Made by a program: the position numbers and the translations under genes
Notes under the pieces: generated by a model
Databases searched by the model: none
Seen by the model: only the letters and a program-made list of their open reading frames with translations
Told to the model about the DNA's origin: nothing
Shown: piece by piece, positions 39,377 to 48,430 of the stretch
Layout: the number at the start of each line of letters is the position of its first letter
How positions within the stretch are numbered: position 1 is the stretch's first letter
NCBI RefSeq assembly: GCF_029893085.1
Contig: NZ_JARXWI010000018.1
Coordinates: 1-64,000 of the forward strand
Length of the DNA: 64,000 bases
Source of the DNA: Parabacteroides sp. PFB2-10
GTDB lineage: Bacteria > Bacteroidota > Bacteroidia > Bacteroidales > Tannerellaceae
Reading direction: 5' to 3'

Positions 39377-40003
39377 ATGACCGTCGAGGAGTATATCTTA
39401 TCCCATAGCGACCCAGAGGGTGAACTTCTTGCCACGCTCAGCCGCGATGCCAACGTAAATCTGCTCCGTCCGCGCATGCTGTCGGGGCATTTGCAGGGGC
39501 GGATACTGAAAATGTTCTGCCGGATGCTCTCCCCCAAACGCGTACTCGAGATCGGCACCTACACCGGATATGCCACCCTTTGCCTGGCCGAAGGACTAGC
39601 CGAAGACGGACGGGTCGATACGATCGAGATCAACGATGAGATGGAAGACTTCATCCGCAAATACCTCGACCAATCGCCTCTTAGCGAGAAGATACGCCTG
39701 CATATCGGCGATGCCATGGAGATTATTCCCGGGCTACAGGAGACATACGATCTGGTTTTTATCGACGCGGATAAGCGATTATACACAAATTATTACGATC
39801 TTGTATTCCCGTTGATACGCCCGGGTGGCATTATCCTGGCGGATAATACGCTTTGGGACGGCAAGGTAGTCGAAGAAACCATAGCTTCCGACAAGCAAAC
39901 GCAAGGCATATTGGCGTTCAACGAGAAGATAAAAAACGACGAGCGGGTGGAGAAGGTGATCCTTCCGCTGCGCGATGGACTGACAATCATTTGGAAAAAA
40001 TAA
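39377..40003 (+). CDS. Class I SAM O-methyltransferase
   Basis: 208 residues of the catechol/caffeoyl-CoA O-methyltransferase-like family. SAM motif I is VLEIGTYTGYATLCLAEGL, followed by VDTIEINDEMEDFI (motif II), YDLVFIDADKRLY with metal-binding aspartates, and GGIILADNTLWDGKV. Methyl acceptor unknown. The ATG follows the pyk stop immediately, and rbfA starts 11 bases after this gene. Confidence 0.9.
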   Translation: MTVEEYILSHSDPEGELLATLSRDANVNLLRPRMLSGHLQGRILKMFCRMLSPKRVLEIGTYTGYATLCLAEGLAEDGRVDTIEINDEMEDFIRKYLDQSPLSEKIRLHIGDAMEIIPGLQETYDLVFIDADKRLYTNYYDLVFPLIRPGGIILADNTLWDGKVVEETIASDKQTQGILAFNEKIKNDERVEKVILPLRDGLTIIWKK

Positions 40004-40014
40004 AATAAAACAAG

Positions 40015-40350
40015 ATGGAAAGTGTACGATTAAATAAAATAGGGCGCCTGCTCCAGAAGGAATTGGGCGATATGTTTCAGAAACAAACCCAGGGAGTTCC
40101 CGGCACGTTGGTATCGGTAAGCACCGTGCGCGTTAGCCCCGATTTGGGCATTGCCAAGGTCTACCTCAGCATTTTTCCGTCGGACAAGGGCGAGGAGTTG
40201 ATCCAAGCGATCCGCACCAATACGAAAGCACTCCGATTCGAACTGGGGAAACGGGTGGGTAAGCAGTTGCGTATCATCCCTGAACTCACTTTCTTTATCG
40301 ATGACTCCTTAGACTACATCGAAAACATCGACAAACTATTGAAAGAATAG
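40015..40350 (+). CDS. rbfA: Ribosome-binding factor A
   Basis: 111 residues of the RbfA family, needed for maturation of the 30S subunit and 16S rRNA 5' end processing. Typical stretches are MESVRLNKIGRLLQKELGDM, VSVSTVRVSPDLGIAKVYLS and IPELTFFIDDSLDYIENIDK. It lies between the O-methyltransferase and the LolE-type permease genes in one direction. Confidence 0.95.
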   Translation: MESVRLNKIGRLLQKELGDMFQKQTQGVPGTLVSVSTVRVSPDLGIAKVYLSIFPSDKGEELIQAIRTNTKALRFELGKRVGKQLRIIPELTFFIDDSLDYIENIDKLLKE

Positions 40351-40356
40351 TCCGAT

Positions 40357-41571
40357 TTGAACCTCTCTTTCTATATCGCCCGCCGCTACCTCTTCTCCAA
40401 GAAGTCGCATAATGCCATCAATATCATCTCGATGGTATCGGTCTGCGGTGTGTTGATTGCTACGGTAGCCTTGATTTGTGCCCTCTCGGTGTTCAATGGA
40501 TTCAACAGCTTAGTGGCGATGATGTTCAGCAGTCTTGATCCGGAACTAAAGATCATGCCCCGCACCGGAAAGGTATTCGACCCGCATGCGTCCGAGATAG
40601 AAGCTATCAGGCAACTGCCCGAAATAGAGATATTCAGTGAGGTCTTACAGGAAAATGCCCTGATCAAATGCGGCGACCGCCAGGTGATAGGCATTGTGAA
40701 AGGGGTCGACAGCCTCTACAAACACCTGACCGATATGGATCCGGCTTTGGTGGATGGAGAGTTCCGCCTGCGGGAAGATATTGTCAACTATGCCACATTG
40801 GGCATGGGACTGGCGTATACCCTGGGCACGCGGGTCGGTTTCATTACCCCGTTGGAGATTTATGCTCCGAAGCGCGATGAACGGATAAACATCCTAATAC
40901 CCCAGAACTCATTCGATGTGGAGTATGCCTATACGGGTGCGATCTTCCGTATCAACCAGGCGGTCTACGACGATTCTTATATGATTGTGCCGATCGAACT
41001 GGCACGTAGCCTCTACCGCTATGAGAAGGAGGTTTCGTCTATTGAATTGAAACTGTCGCCTGAAGCCAACGTGCAAACGGTTAAAAAACAACTACGCCGT
41101 ATCTTAGGCGACCAGTTCGTCGTGCAGGATCGCCACGAACAGCACGCGGATGCCTTCCGCATGATGCAGGTCGAGAAGATGGTGACCTATCTTATTCTTT
41201 GTTTTATTCTGGTGATTGCCCTGTTCAACCTCGTCGGTTCTATCTCAATGCTGATCAATGAGAAGAAAGAGGATGTCCGGACCCTGCGCAATATGGGTGC
41301 CGACAATCGCCTGATCAGGCGTATTTTTCTTTTCGAAGGCTGGTTGATCTCCGGTATCGGAGCCGTGGTGGGTATTGTGATCGGCCTGATTCTCTGCTGG
41401 CTGCAGATCAGTTTTGGCTTGATTACCCTGGGAACAGAAAGCGGCGCATTCATTATTGACGCCTACCCCATACAGGTTCTTTTGAGCGATGTCTTATTGG
41501 TCTTCGTCACCGTCATCACCATTGGCTTCTTAGCCGCTTGGTACCCGGTGAGGAAAAATTATGAATTGTGA
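40357..41571 (+). CDS. LolE/FtsX-type ABC permease
   Basis: 404 residues with the MacB/FtsX plan: an N-terminal helix (NAINIISMVSVCGVLIATVA), a large periplasmic domain, then three C-terminal helices (YLILCFILVIALFNLVGSIS, EGWLISGIGAVVGIVIGLIL, VLLVFVTVITIGFLAAWY). Similar proteins release lipoproteins from the inner membrane with a LolD ATPase, which is not encoded nearby. The start is TTG. The final residues (N-Y-E-L) and stop lie inside an AT-rich repeat. Confidence 0.88.
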   Translation: MNLSFYIARRYLFSKKSHNAINIISMVSVCGVLIATVALICALSVFNGFNSLVAMMFSSLDPELKIMPRTGKVFDPHASEIEAIRQLPEIEIFSEVLQENALIKCGDRQVIGIVKGVDSLYKHLTDMDPALVDGEFRLREDIVNYATLGMGLAYTLGTRVGFITPLEIYAPKRDERINILIPQNSFDVEYAYTGAIFRINQAVYDDSYMIVPIELARSLYRYEKEVSSIELKLSPEANVQTVKKQLRRILGDQFVVQDRHEQHADAFRMMQVEKMVTYLILCFILVIALFNLVGSISMLINEKKEDVRTLRNMGADNRLIRRIFLFEGWLISGIGAVVGIVIGLILCWLQISFGLITLGTESGAFIIDAYPIQVLLSDVLLVFVTVITIGFLAAWYPVRKNYEL

Positions 41572-41626
41572 ATTATGAATTATGAATGGACAAACTCATA
41601 ATTCATAATTCATAATTCATAATTTC
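41558..41626 (+). repeat. AT-rich inverted repeat at permease end
   Basis: ATTATGAATT units (41558-41587) face CATAATTCATAATT units (41598-41626) across GGACAAAC. The left arm contains the permease stop codon. The hairpin stands between convergent genes and may act as a weak terminator. Confidence 0.85.
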
Positions 41627-41627
41627 T

Positions 41628-42710
41628 TTAATTATACTTGTCCCCGAACTTCAGCCGCGCGTCTGCCACGTATTGCTTGATGCGTTGTTCGTCTTCTTTC
41701 CGGCAGATCAATAAGACGTTGCCCGATTCGGCAATGATGTGATCGTCGAGCCCTTGTACAATCACTAAGCGATCCTGGTTTTCAAGCGATACAAGGTTTT
41801 TAGTACTCTCATACATCAAGGCTTTTCCATTTTTCAATACCACATTCTCTTGTTCGTCTTTATCGCCCAATTCATACAACGAACCCCAGGTGCCCAGGTC
41901 GGCCCAGCCGAAGTCCACACAAAGCATATACACATTGTCGGCTTTCTCCATAATGCCGTAGTCGATCGAGATATTGGGGCTATAGGGATAATGCTCCTGA
42001 ATGAAAGCACGCTCTTCCGCGGTGTTGAACGTGGCGAGTCCCAGATCGAAACGTGCCGTCAGGTCGGGCAGAAATTTGTTGAAAGCCTCCAGGATGGTAT
42101 TCACATTCCACATAAACAATCCCGAGTTCCAGAAAAACTCGCCGCTTTCGTAGAATATCTTGGCAAGCTCCAGATTGGGTTTCTCCGTGAAGGTTTTCAC
42201 TTTCGAGAAGTCACCCAATTTCATTTCATCGCTCTGTATATAGCCGTAGCCTGTCTCCGGGCGTGTCGGCTTGATACCCATCGTGACAAGCGCCTGATGC
42301 TCGCGCACAAAATCAAGCCCTTGTTGCACATCGCGCAGAAACACATCCTCTTTCTGTATCAGGTGGTCGGAAGGCGCCACGACAATATTGGCATTCGGAT
42401 TGCAGGCACGGATATGGTAAGCCGCGTACGCAATGCAGGGAGCCGTGTTCCGACGGTTGGGTTCCAACAGGATCTGTTTGTCAGCCAGTTCGGGCAACTG
42501 CTTTTTGATCAGATCGCCATACTTCTCATTCGTCACTACATAAATATTTTCTGTCGGGATGATCTTGTTAAAACGATCGAAAGTCATCTGTAACAAAGAC
42601 CGCCCGGTACCGAAAAAATCAAGAAATTGCTTGGGATAACTCTCACGGCTGAAGGGCCAGAAACGGCTTCCGATACCTCCGCCCATGATCACACAATAAT
42701 TATCTTTCAT
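41628..42710 (-). CDS. manC: Mannose-1-phosphate guanylyltransferase
   Basis: 360 residues, making GDP-mannose from mannose-1-phosphate and GTP for glycan synthesis. The pyrophosphorylase signature GGGIGSRFWPFSRESYPKQF is at the N terminus, followed by VVAPSDHLI, ETGYGYIQSDE and FTEKPN. It lacks the C-terminal isomerase domain of bifunctional ManC/AlgA proteins, as is usual in Bacteroidetes. It stands alone. Confidence 0.93.
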   Translation of the reverse strand: MKDNYCVIMGGGIGSRFWPFSRESYPKQFLDFFGTGRSLLQMTFDRFNKIIPTENIYVVTNEKYGDLIKKQLPELADKQILLEPNRRNTAPCIAYAAYHIRACNPNANIVVAPSDHLIQKEDVFLRDVQQGLDFVREHQALVTMGIKPTRPETGYGYIQSDEMKLGDFSKVKTFTEKPNLELAKIFYESGEFFWNSGLFMWNVNTILEAFNKFLPDLTARFDLGLATFNTAEERAFIQEHYPYSPNISIDYGIMEKADNVYMLCVDFGWADLGTWGSLYELGDKDEQENVVLKNGKALMYESTKNLVSLENQDRLVIVQGLDDHIIAESGNVLLICRKEDEQRIKQYVADARLKFGDKYN

Positions 42711-42869
42711 ACGTCATTAGTTTATTTTCTATATTTTGGTCGTATGCTTCTCGCACTACACATTATTTACAAACATAACGAAAACTTTCTGTTTTTATTC
42801 CTTCTGCCCCCTACTAAATTGGTGAAAAATAAGAAAATAATAGTCCAAATGACCTCTTCCCTGTTTTTG

Positions 42870-42981
42870 CTGAGTTTTGCATTGATTGATAATTGTCAAA
42901 CAACTAATTGACAATTGTAAATCAATTAAACCACAATTATCGATCAATTGATTGACAATTATCAATCAGTGAAAAACTCGG
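42870..42981 (+). repeat. Large AT-rich inverted repeat
   Basis: An arm of about 30 bases (GAGTTTT, then TTGATTGATAATTGTCAA) at 42870-42899 matches its complement at 42952-42981. Further TTGACAATTG units lie in between. It fills most of the gap between manC and the radical SAM gene; nothing else but the promoter is seen in 42711-43108. Confidence 0.8.
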
Positions 42982-43065
42982 CAACGTTTCAGAGCTTTGG
43001 CAGATAATACAACAAATGTTCATGCGTTTACCCTGTCGGTGCAAATGGGCGTGCTGATTTATTAC

Positions 43066-43073
43066 TACCTTTG
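43066..43073 (+). promoter_or_regulatory. Promoter box for radical SAM gene
   Basis: TACCTTTG matches TAnnTTTG, 36 bases before the start at 43109. Confidence 0.6.
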
Positions 43074-43108
43074 TGAAGCCAAACAAATATATCTAAAATG
43101 TAAACAAT

Positions 43109-43888
43109 ATGCCTACAATCCTTTTCGATAGCATTATTTTCGGGCCGATACGCAGTCGCCGCCTGGGCATTTCCCTGGGGGTTAATCTATTGCCGGTAGA
43201 TGGAAAGTTATGTTCCTTCAATTGCATTTATTGCGAATGCGGATTGAATGAAGAACGACGGACACGCACGAAAATACCGATGCGGGAAGCCGTGCGGAAA
43301 GCTTTGGAAAAGAAGCTTCTGGAGATGCAGGCCGAAGGGGTTTGTCCAGATGTGATCACCTTCGCGGGGAATGGGGAGCCGACGGTGCATCCCGAATTCG
43401 GTGGGATCATCGACGATACGATCGCTTTGCGTAACGCCTATTGCGGGAAGGCGAAGATCGCTGTACTCTCCAATGCGACGATGATCGACCGTCCGGAGGT
43501 GTTTGAGGCATTGAATAAGATCGACGATAATATCCTGAAACTCGACTCTGTACTCGACAGCCGCATTCGCCAGTTGGATGCGCCTAATGCGCCCTCCTTT
43601 ACGTTTGCCTGGCTGTTGGAACACCTGAAGCGTTTCAAGGGGAATCTGATTATTCAAACCATGTTTATCCGGGGCGAACACAACGGGGAGTCCATCGATA
43701 ATACAACCGAAGAGGAGATCGTTGGCTGGCTCGAAGCCCTGCAACAGATCGCTCCCCGGCAGGTGATGATCTACACCATCGACCGGGAGACTCCTGTCAA
43801 AGGATTGAAAAAGGTATCGAAAGAGGATCTGGAAGCGATTGCCGACCGGGCGCGCCGGTTAGGCTTCGATGTGAGTGTCTCCGCTTGA
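43109..43888 (+). CDS. Radical SAM protein
   Basis: 259 residues. The iron-sulfur motif CSFNCIYCECG supplies the CxxxCxxC cysteines near residue 32. FAGNGEPTVHPEF is the glycine-rich SAM contact typical of the family. Strands follow as in a radical SAM partial TIM barrel (IAVLSNATMIDRPEVFEAL, NLIIQTMFIRGEHNGE). The subgroup resembles short MoaA/PflA-like proteins of unknown substrate. Its 3' end overlaps the convergent sulP gene by 30 bases. Confidence 0.88.
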   Translation: MPTILFDSIIFGPIRSRRLGISLGVNLLPVDGKLCSFNCIYCECGLNEERRTRTKIPMREAVRKALEKKLLEMQAEGVCPDVITFAGNGEPTVHPEFGGIIDDTIALRNAYCGKAKIAVLSNATMIDRPEVFEALNKIDDNILKLDSVLDSRIRQLDAPNAPSFTFAWLLEHLKRFKGNLIIQTMFIRGEHNGESIDNTTEEEIVGWLEALQQIAPRQVMIYTIDRETPVKGLKKVSKEDLEAIADRARRLGFDVSVSA

Positions 43889-45562
43889 AATAACCCGTTC
43901 CTGTGCTTTGATAACGGCTTCGTTGATATCGCTACAGATATTCTCTTCGCCTATCTTATCGGCAAAACCAGATTTAACAAGCAGGTTGCGTACGGTTGGG
44001 TTTACGCCCGACAGGATCAGTTGAATCTCTTCCGCTTGTGAGAGGCGCAACAAGCTCTCCAGGTTATGCAACCCGGTGGAGTCCATAAAGGGCACTTTAC
44101 GCATACGGAAGATACGCACCTGGGGTTTGTCACCCACACGCTGCATCACACTCTCGAACTTATTGGCTATACCAAAGAAGAAAGGACCGTCAATCTCATA
44201 CACTTCAACGCCTTGCGGCAGGATTAATGTTTCCTCTTCTACCGCCACTTCGCTTCCTTCCGAGAGGTCGATCTGGTCGGTGGTGACAGATATCTTTGTC
44301 GTCTCCGTTACGCGTGTCATAAAGATAAACATGGCAATCAACAGGCCTATTTCGATCGCGATCGTCAGGTCGAATATTACGGTCAGGAAGAAGGTCACCA
44401 GCAATACCGCTACGTCGCCTTTCGGATTCTTCATCAACGAACGGAAGGTGCGCCACTCACTCATATTATAGGAGACAATAATCAGTACCCCCGCCAGGCA
44501 GGCCATGGGGATATGTTTCGTCAAGGGACCGAGGAATAATAGGATCAACAGTAAAACTACTGCGTGGATAATGCCGGCAACAGGCGTGCGTCCGCCGTTG
44601 TTGATATTGGTCATGGTGCGCGCAATTGCTCCGGTCACGGGGATCCCTCCGAACAGCGGAACCACGATGTTGGCGGCGCCCTGGGCAATCAGTTCCGTGT
44701 TGGAATTATGTTTGTCGCCGGTCACCCCATCCGCTACGGTGGCCGAGAGCAGCGATTCGATCGCCCCCAGCATGGCAATGGTAAAGGCGGAGGGCAGCAA
44801 TCGGTTGATTGTCTCCAGGTTGAAAGAAAATCCTTCCGGCGTAGGCAGGGAGGCGTTGATAACAAAACGGTCGCCAATCGTTTCTATCGCAGTTATCCCC
44901 AGCCAGTTGCGGAGAACGAACACAATCAGGGTCATGACGATAATAGCCACCAGCGATCCGGGTACTTTGCGGGAGAGGCGGGGGGTATAGACGATAACCA
45001 GGATGCTCAGTAGCCCGATAAGTAGCGCCCACCAGTTGATGGTGTCGATATGTTGGAAATAAACCACCCACTTCGAGAGGAAATCGGCCGGCACTTTCTC
45101 GATCGAGAGGCCAAAGAGGTCTTTCATCTGTGTCGTGAAAATCGTCAGAGCAATACCGCTGGTGAAGCCAACAACGATCGGGTAGGGGATGAATTTGATC
45201 ACTGTTCCGAGCTTTAATACCCCCATCAATACAAGCATAATACCGGCAATCACCGTGGCAATGGCCAGCCCTTCTACCCCGAAGTTCTGGATAATGCCAT
45301 ACACAATCACGATAAACGCGCCGGTCGGTCCGCCAATCTGCACATTGCTTCCGCCGAGGAAAGAGACAATGAAGCCTCCGATAATGGCGGTTATCAACCC
45401 TCTTTCAGGGCTTACACCCGACGCAATACCAAAGGCAATCGCCAGAGGCAGCGCTACGATACCTACGATAATACCGGCCATCAGGTCGGCCATAAACTTT
45501 TCTTTCGAATAATGCCGGAGGGCAGTGAAAAGTTTGGGCTGAAAATCAAATTTCTTCTCCAC
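43859..45562 (-). CDS. SulP-family anion transporter
   Basis: 567 residues with about 12 membrane segments (MADLMAGIIVGIVALPLAIA, GGSNVQIGGPTGAFIVIVYG, AMLGAIESLLSATVADGVTG) and a C-terminal cytosolic STAS domain (VYEIDGPFFFGIANKF, then MRKVPFMDSTGLHNLESLL). The family moves sulfate, bicarbonate or other anions; the substrate cannot be read from sequence. Its end overlaps the convergent radical SAM gene by 30 bases. Confidence 0.93.
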   Translation of the reverse strand: MEKKFDFQPKLFTALRHYSKEKFMADLMAGIIVGIVALPLAIAFGIASGVSPERGLITAIIGGFIVSFLGGSNVQIGGPTGAFIVIVYGIIQNFGVEGLAIATVIAGIMLVLMGVLKLGTVIKFIPYPIVVGFTSGIALTIFTTQMKDLFGLSIEKVPADFLSKWVVYFQHIDTINWWALLIGLLSILVIVYTPRLSRKVPGSLVAIIVMTLIVFVLRNWLGITAIETIGDRFVINASLPTPEGFSFNLETINRLLPSAFTIAMLGAIESLLSATVADGVTGDKHNSNTELIAQGAANIVVPLFGGIPVTGAIARTMTNINNGGRTPVAGIIHAVVLLLILLFLGPLTKHIPMACLAGVLIIVSYNMSEWRTFRSLMKNPKGDVAVLLVTFFLTVIFDLTIAIEIGLLIAMFIFMTRVTETTKISVTTDQIDLSEGSEVAVEEETLILPQGVEVYEIDGPFFFGIANKFESVMQRVGDKPQVRIFRMRKVPFMDSTGLHNLESLLRLSQAEEIQLILSGVNPTVRNLLVKSGFADKIGEENICSDINEAVIKAQERVISSGDTHIEA

Positions 45563-45598
45563 TTTTAACAGTTTTGTTATCTATTCTGATTCAAGCCG

Positions 45599-45606
45599 CA
45601 AAGGTA
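45599..45606 (-). promoter_or_regulatory. Promoter box for sulP
   Basis: Read on the minus strand this is TACCTTTG, matching TAnnTTTG, 37 bases before the sulP start. Confidence 0.6.
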
Positions 45607-45745
45607 GGAATAAAATCATATGTAAACATTTTTAACGCTTTATTAGTTATTATAGTAGCGAAGAGCGGCTGGTTTATAAACAATATTTATCGATACGATA
45701 GATATTATTTAGCCTCCAACCCGGTGTGCTTCGCCGGGAAATGAC

Positions 45746-45753
45746 TACATTTG
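45746..45753 (+). promoter_or_regulatory. Promoter box for rubrerythrin
   Basis: TACATTTG matches TAnnTTTG, 55 bases before the rubrerythrin start at 45808. Confidence 0.6.
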
Positions 45754-45807
45754 AAACAACGATTATACTTATATCACAAATTTATCTTACATAAAACGAT
45801 TTACAAG

Positions 45808-46389
45808 ATGGAAAAAAGTATCAAAGGAACACGCACGGAACAGAATCTGCTGAAAGCATTTGCTGGTGAGTCACAGGCAAGAACACGTTACACCTTCTTT
45901 GCCAGTGTGGCAAAAAAAGAGGGATATGAGCAGATCGCAGGTGTATTTATGGAAACAGCCGAACAGGAAAAAGAACACGCCAAACGCTTTTTCAAATTCT
46001 TAGAAGGAGGCATGGTAGAGATTACTGCTTCGTATCCCGCGGGACGAATCGGCACAACGGCGGAAAACCTATTGGCGGCTGCCGAAGGTGAACTGGAAGA
46101 ATGGGACGAATTGTACCCCGAATTTGCCGCGATAGCCGAAGAAGAAGGCTTCAAACAGATTGCAATTGCTTTCCGTATGATCGCCAAAGTGGAGGTAGAG
46201 CATGAGAAACGCTACCGTCAGCTGTTGGAAAATATTGAATTGAACAAGGTGTTTGAAAAGGATGAAGCCATCAAATGGCAATGCCGCAACTGCGGATATG
46301 TGCATGAAGGCAAGAATGCCCCGCAGAAATGCCCGGCATGCGAACACCCACAGGCCTTCTTTGAGCCGATGAAAGAGAATTATGCGTAA
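45808..46389 (+). CDS. rbr: Rubrerythrin
   Basis: About 193 residues, a peroxide-reducing diiron protein of anaerobes. The four-helix domain carries the Glu/His ligands in EQEKEHAKRFF and VEVEHEKRYRQ, plus EEEGFKQIA. The C terminus is a rubredoxin domain (CRNCGYVH and CPACEHPQAFF), holding one iron through four cysteines. The start at 45808 (MEKSIKGTRTEQNLLKAF) is the family norm; the frame is open further up. A perfect terminator follows two bases after the stop. Confidence 0.96.
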   Translation: MEKSIKGTRTEQNLLKAFAGESQARTRYTFFASVAKKEGYEQIAGVFMETAEQEKEHAKRFFKFLEGGMVEITASYPAGRIGTTAENLLAAAEGELEEWDELYPEFAAIAEEEGFKQIAIAFRMIAKVEVEHEKRYRQLLENIELNKVFEKDEAIKWQCRNCGYVHEGKNAPQKCPACEHPQAFFEPMKENYA

Positions 46390-46390
46390 T

Positions 46391-46420
46391 AAAAAAGCTA
46401 CCCCGAAGGGTAGCTTTTTT
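46391..46420. terminator. Terminator after rubrerythrin
   Basis: A perfect 13-base-pair stem (AAAAAAGCTACCC with GGGTAGCTTTTTT) around the stable tetraloop CGAA, one base after the rubrerythrin stop. T-tracts are present in both directions. Confidence 0.9.
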
Positions 46421-46423
46421 ATT

Positions 46424-46548
46424 AGTAGTCAGAGTAGTTAAAGTAGTTATCAGTTGCGTTGCAACTTAGTAGTTAAGTAGAATAGAAATTTCTTTGACTA
46501 CTTTGACTACTCTGACTACTAAGTTGCAACACAACTGATAACTACTTT
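46424..46548 (+). repeat. AGTAGT-type inverted repeat array
   Basis: Units of AGTAGTCAGAGTAGTTAAAG and CAGTTGCGTTGCAACTTAG on the left face their complements on the right (ACTACTCTGACTACT, then AAGTTGCAACACAACTG). The order of the matching units is partly swapped between arms. It lies between rubrerythrin and the convergent kduD gene. Confidence 0.75.
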
Positions 46549-46553
46549 CCCCC

Positions 46554-47345
46554 TTACGGTTGCTTTCCAATATAAGCCAGAATTCCTCCGTCTACATACA
46601 GGATATGTCCGTTCACAAAGTCGGATGCTTCAGACGCTAAGAACACTGCCGGTCCGGCCAGGTCTTCCGGATTACCCCAACGGGCAGCCGGTGTCTTGGC
46701 GATAATGAACGAGTCAAACGGATGGCGTGAGCCGTCGGCTTGCTTTTCGCGAAGCGGAGCGGTCTGCGGAGTGGCAATATAACCCGGGCCGATACCATTA
46801 CACTGGATGTTGTATTCGCCATATTCCGAAGCAATATTGCGGGTAAGCATTTTCAAACCACCCTTGGCTGCCGCGTAAGCAGAAACGGTTTCGCGTCCCA
46901 GTTCACTCATCATCGAGCAGATATTGATAATCTTTCCGGCTCCCTTCTTGATCATGCCGGGGATAACTGCTTTGGCTACAATAAACGGCCCGTTCAGGTC
47001 GATATCGATCACCTGGCGGAAGTCGGCAGCCGACATCTCAATCATCGGGATACGTTTGATGATACCCGCGTTGTTCACTAAGATATCGATCACACCTACC
47101 TCTTTTTCGATCTGCGCCACCATGGCGTAAACCCCCTCTTCGTTGGTTACGTCGCACACATATCCGTGGGCTTTGATTCCTTTTTCTGTGTAAGCGGCCA
47201 ACCCTTTGTTGACCATATCCTGGTTGATGTCGTTAAAAACAATGGTTGCACCTGCCTCTGACAAAGCAGAAGCGATCGCGAATCCGATACCATACGAAGC
47301 ACCGGTTACCAAGGCTATTTTGCCTTCTAATGAAAAATTTGCCAT
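46554..47345 (-). CDS. kduD: 2-dehydro-3-deoxygluconate 5-dehydrogenase
   Basis: 263 residues of the SDR family. The cofactor motif is TGASYGIGFAIA, the NNAG motif is LVNNAGIIKR, and the active-site tyrosine/lysine are in VSAYAAAKGGLK. Pairing with kduI identifies it as the enzyme reducing 3-deoxy-glycero-2,5-hexodiulosonate (DKII) to KDG in pectin breakdown; gluconate 5-dehydrogenase is the sequence-level alternative. It is followed in the operon direction by the convergent rubrerythrin region. Confidence 0.9.
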   Translation of the reverse strand: MANFSLEGKIALVTGASYGIGFAIASALSEAGATIVFNDINQDMVNKGLAAYTEKGIKAHGYVCDVTNEEGVYAMVAQIEKEVGVIDILVNNAGIIKRIPMIEMSAADFRQVIDIDLNGPFIVAKAVIPGMIKKGAGKIINICSMMSELGRETVSAYAAAKGGLKMLTRNIASEYGEYNIQCNGIGPGYIATPQTAPLREKQADGSRHPFDSFIIAKTPAARWGNPEDLAGPAVFLASEASDFVNGHILYVDGGILAYIGKQP

Positions 47346-47422
47346 CTTATTTCTAATTATGAATTATGAATTATGAATTATGATGGCTGGGAACACCTCC
47401 TAATTCACAATTCATAATTCGA
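47344..47422 (+). repeat. AT-rich inverted repeat, kduI-kduD gap
   Basis: Tandem AATTATG units (47354-47382) face AATTCACAATTCATAATT (47402-47420) across a GC-containing loop. It lies inside the kduI-kduD operon, just upstream of the kduD start. Confidence 0.8.
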
Positions 47423-47427
47423 TTTTA

Positions 47428-48270
47428 TTATTTAATGTCCGTAATCGCTGAAAAGTCCTGATCGCCATAATCGAGATTCTCGCCTCCCATACCCCAGATA
47501 AAGGTGTAGTTGGAGGTGGCTGCTGCCGAGTGGATCGACCATTCGGGCGATAACACCGCCTGGTTGTTCTGCATCCAGATATGGCGCGTTTCGTCTATCT
47601 CGCCCATAAAGTGACAAACCGACTGGTCGGCAGGCACTTCAAAATAGAAATAGGCCTCCATACGGCGTGAATGCACATGGGGAGGCATGGTGTTCCATAC
47701 ACTACCCGGAGCCAGTTCGGTCATACCCATCTGCAACTGGCAGGTAGGCAATACCTGGTTTACCAGCATCTTGTTGATATTGCGGTGGTTGGATGTTTCC
47801 AAAGTACCCAGTTCGGCCACAACGGCATCCGCCTTCGTCACCTTTTTATCCGGATAATTGCGATGAGCCGTCAGTGAGTTGAAATAAAACAGAGCCGGCT
47901 TGGTACTGTCTTTGCTTTCAAAATAGACTTCGCGGTCGCCGCTTCCCAAGTAAAGCGCCTCTTTATAGTCGAGCTCAAATTTATCATTGCCCACATATAC
48001 AATGCCCGGGCCGCCTACGTTGTAAATACCCATTTCGCGTGCATGCAGGAAAAAAGCCTGTTTCAACGGATCGATCGCTTCGAGATGTAATTTTTCGGCT
48101 TTCGGCATGGCGCCGCCAACAACCATACGGTCATACATCGAATAGACCATATTTACCTCATCCGGTGCAAACACCTTTTCAATCAGGAAGTCTTTACGCA
48201 GCCTTTTCGTATCATACGATTTGGCATCCTCGGGATGAGCCGCGTAACGTAATTCATAATTTGTTTTCAT
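47428..48270 (-). CDS. kduI: 5-dehydro-4-deoxy-D-glucuronate isomerase
   Basis: 280 residues starting MKTNYELRYAAHPEDAKSYD, the exact family beginning; the frame runs open to 48423, but the added part has no similarity. Motifs include MVYSMYDRMVVGGAMP and MPPHVHSRRMEAYFYFEVP, which holds the metal-binding histidines of this cupin. It isomerises 5-keto-4-deoxyuronate (DKI) to DKII in pectin and glycosaminoglycan degradation. Usual length is 278-280. Confidence 0.96.
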   Translation of the reverse strand: MKTNYELRYAAHPEDAKSYDTKRLRKDFLIEKVFAPDEVNMVYSMYDRMVVGGAMPKAEKLHLEAIDPLKQAFFLHAREMGIYNVGGPGIVYVGNDKFELDYKEALYLGSGDREVYFESKDSTKPALFYFNSLTAHRNYPDKKVTKADAVVAELGTLETSNHRNINKMLVNQVLPTCQLQMGMTELAPGSVWNTMPPHVHSRRMEAYFYFEVPADQSVCHFMGEIDETRHIWMQNNQAVLSPEWSIHSAAATSNYTFIWGMGGENLDYGDQDFSAITDIK

Positions 48271-48430
48271 ACCACTTTGTATTAATGATGTATAATTAAT
48301 CTCTTTATCTGTTTTCCACAGGGGAAAAGTCATGCAAACATACGGCTTTTTCCCCATTCGCAGGGGTAATAATTGTTCAATCATGGGGGTCATTTGTCCA
48401 AAGAGAATGGGGAATAGACCCAAATCCTAC

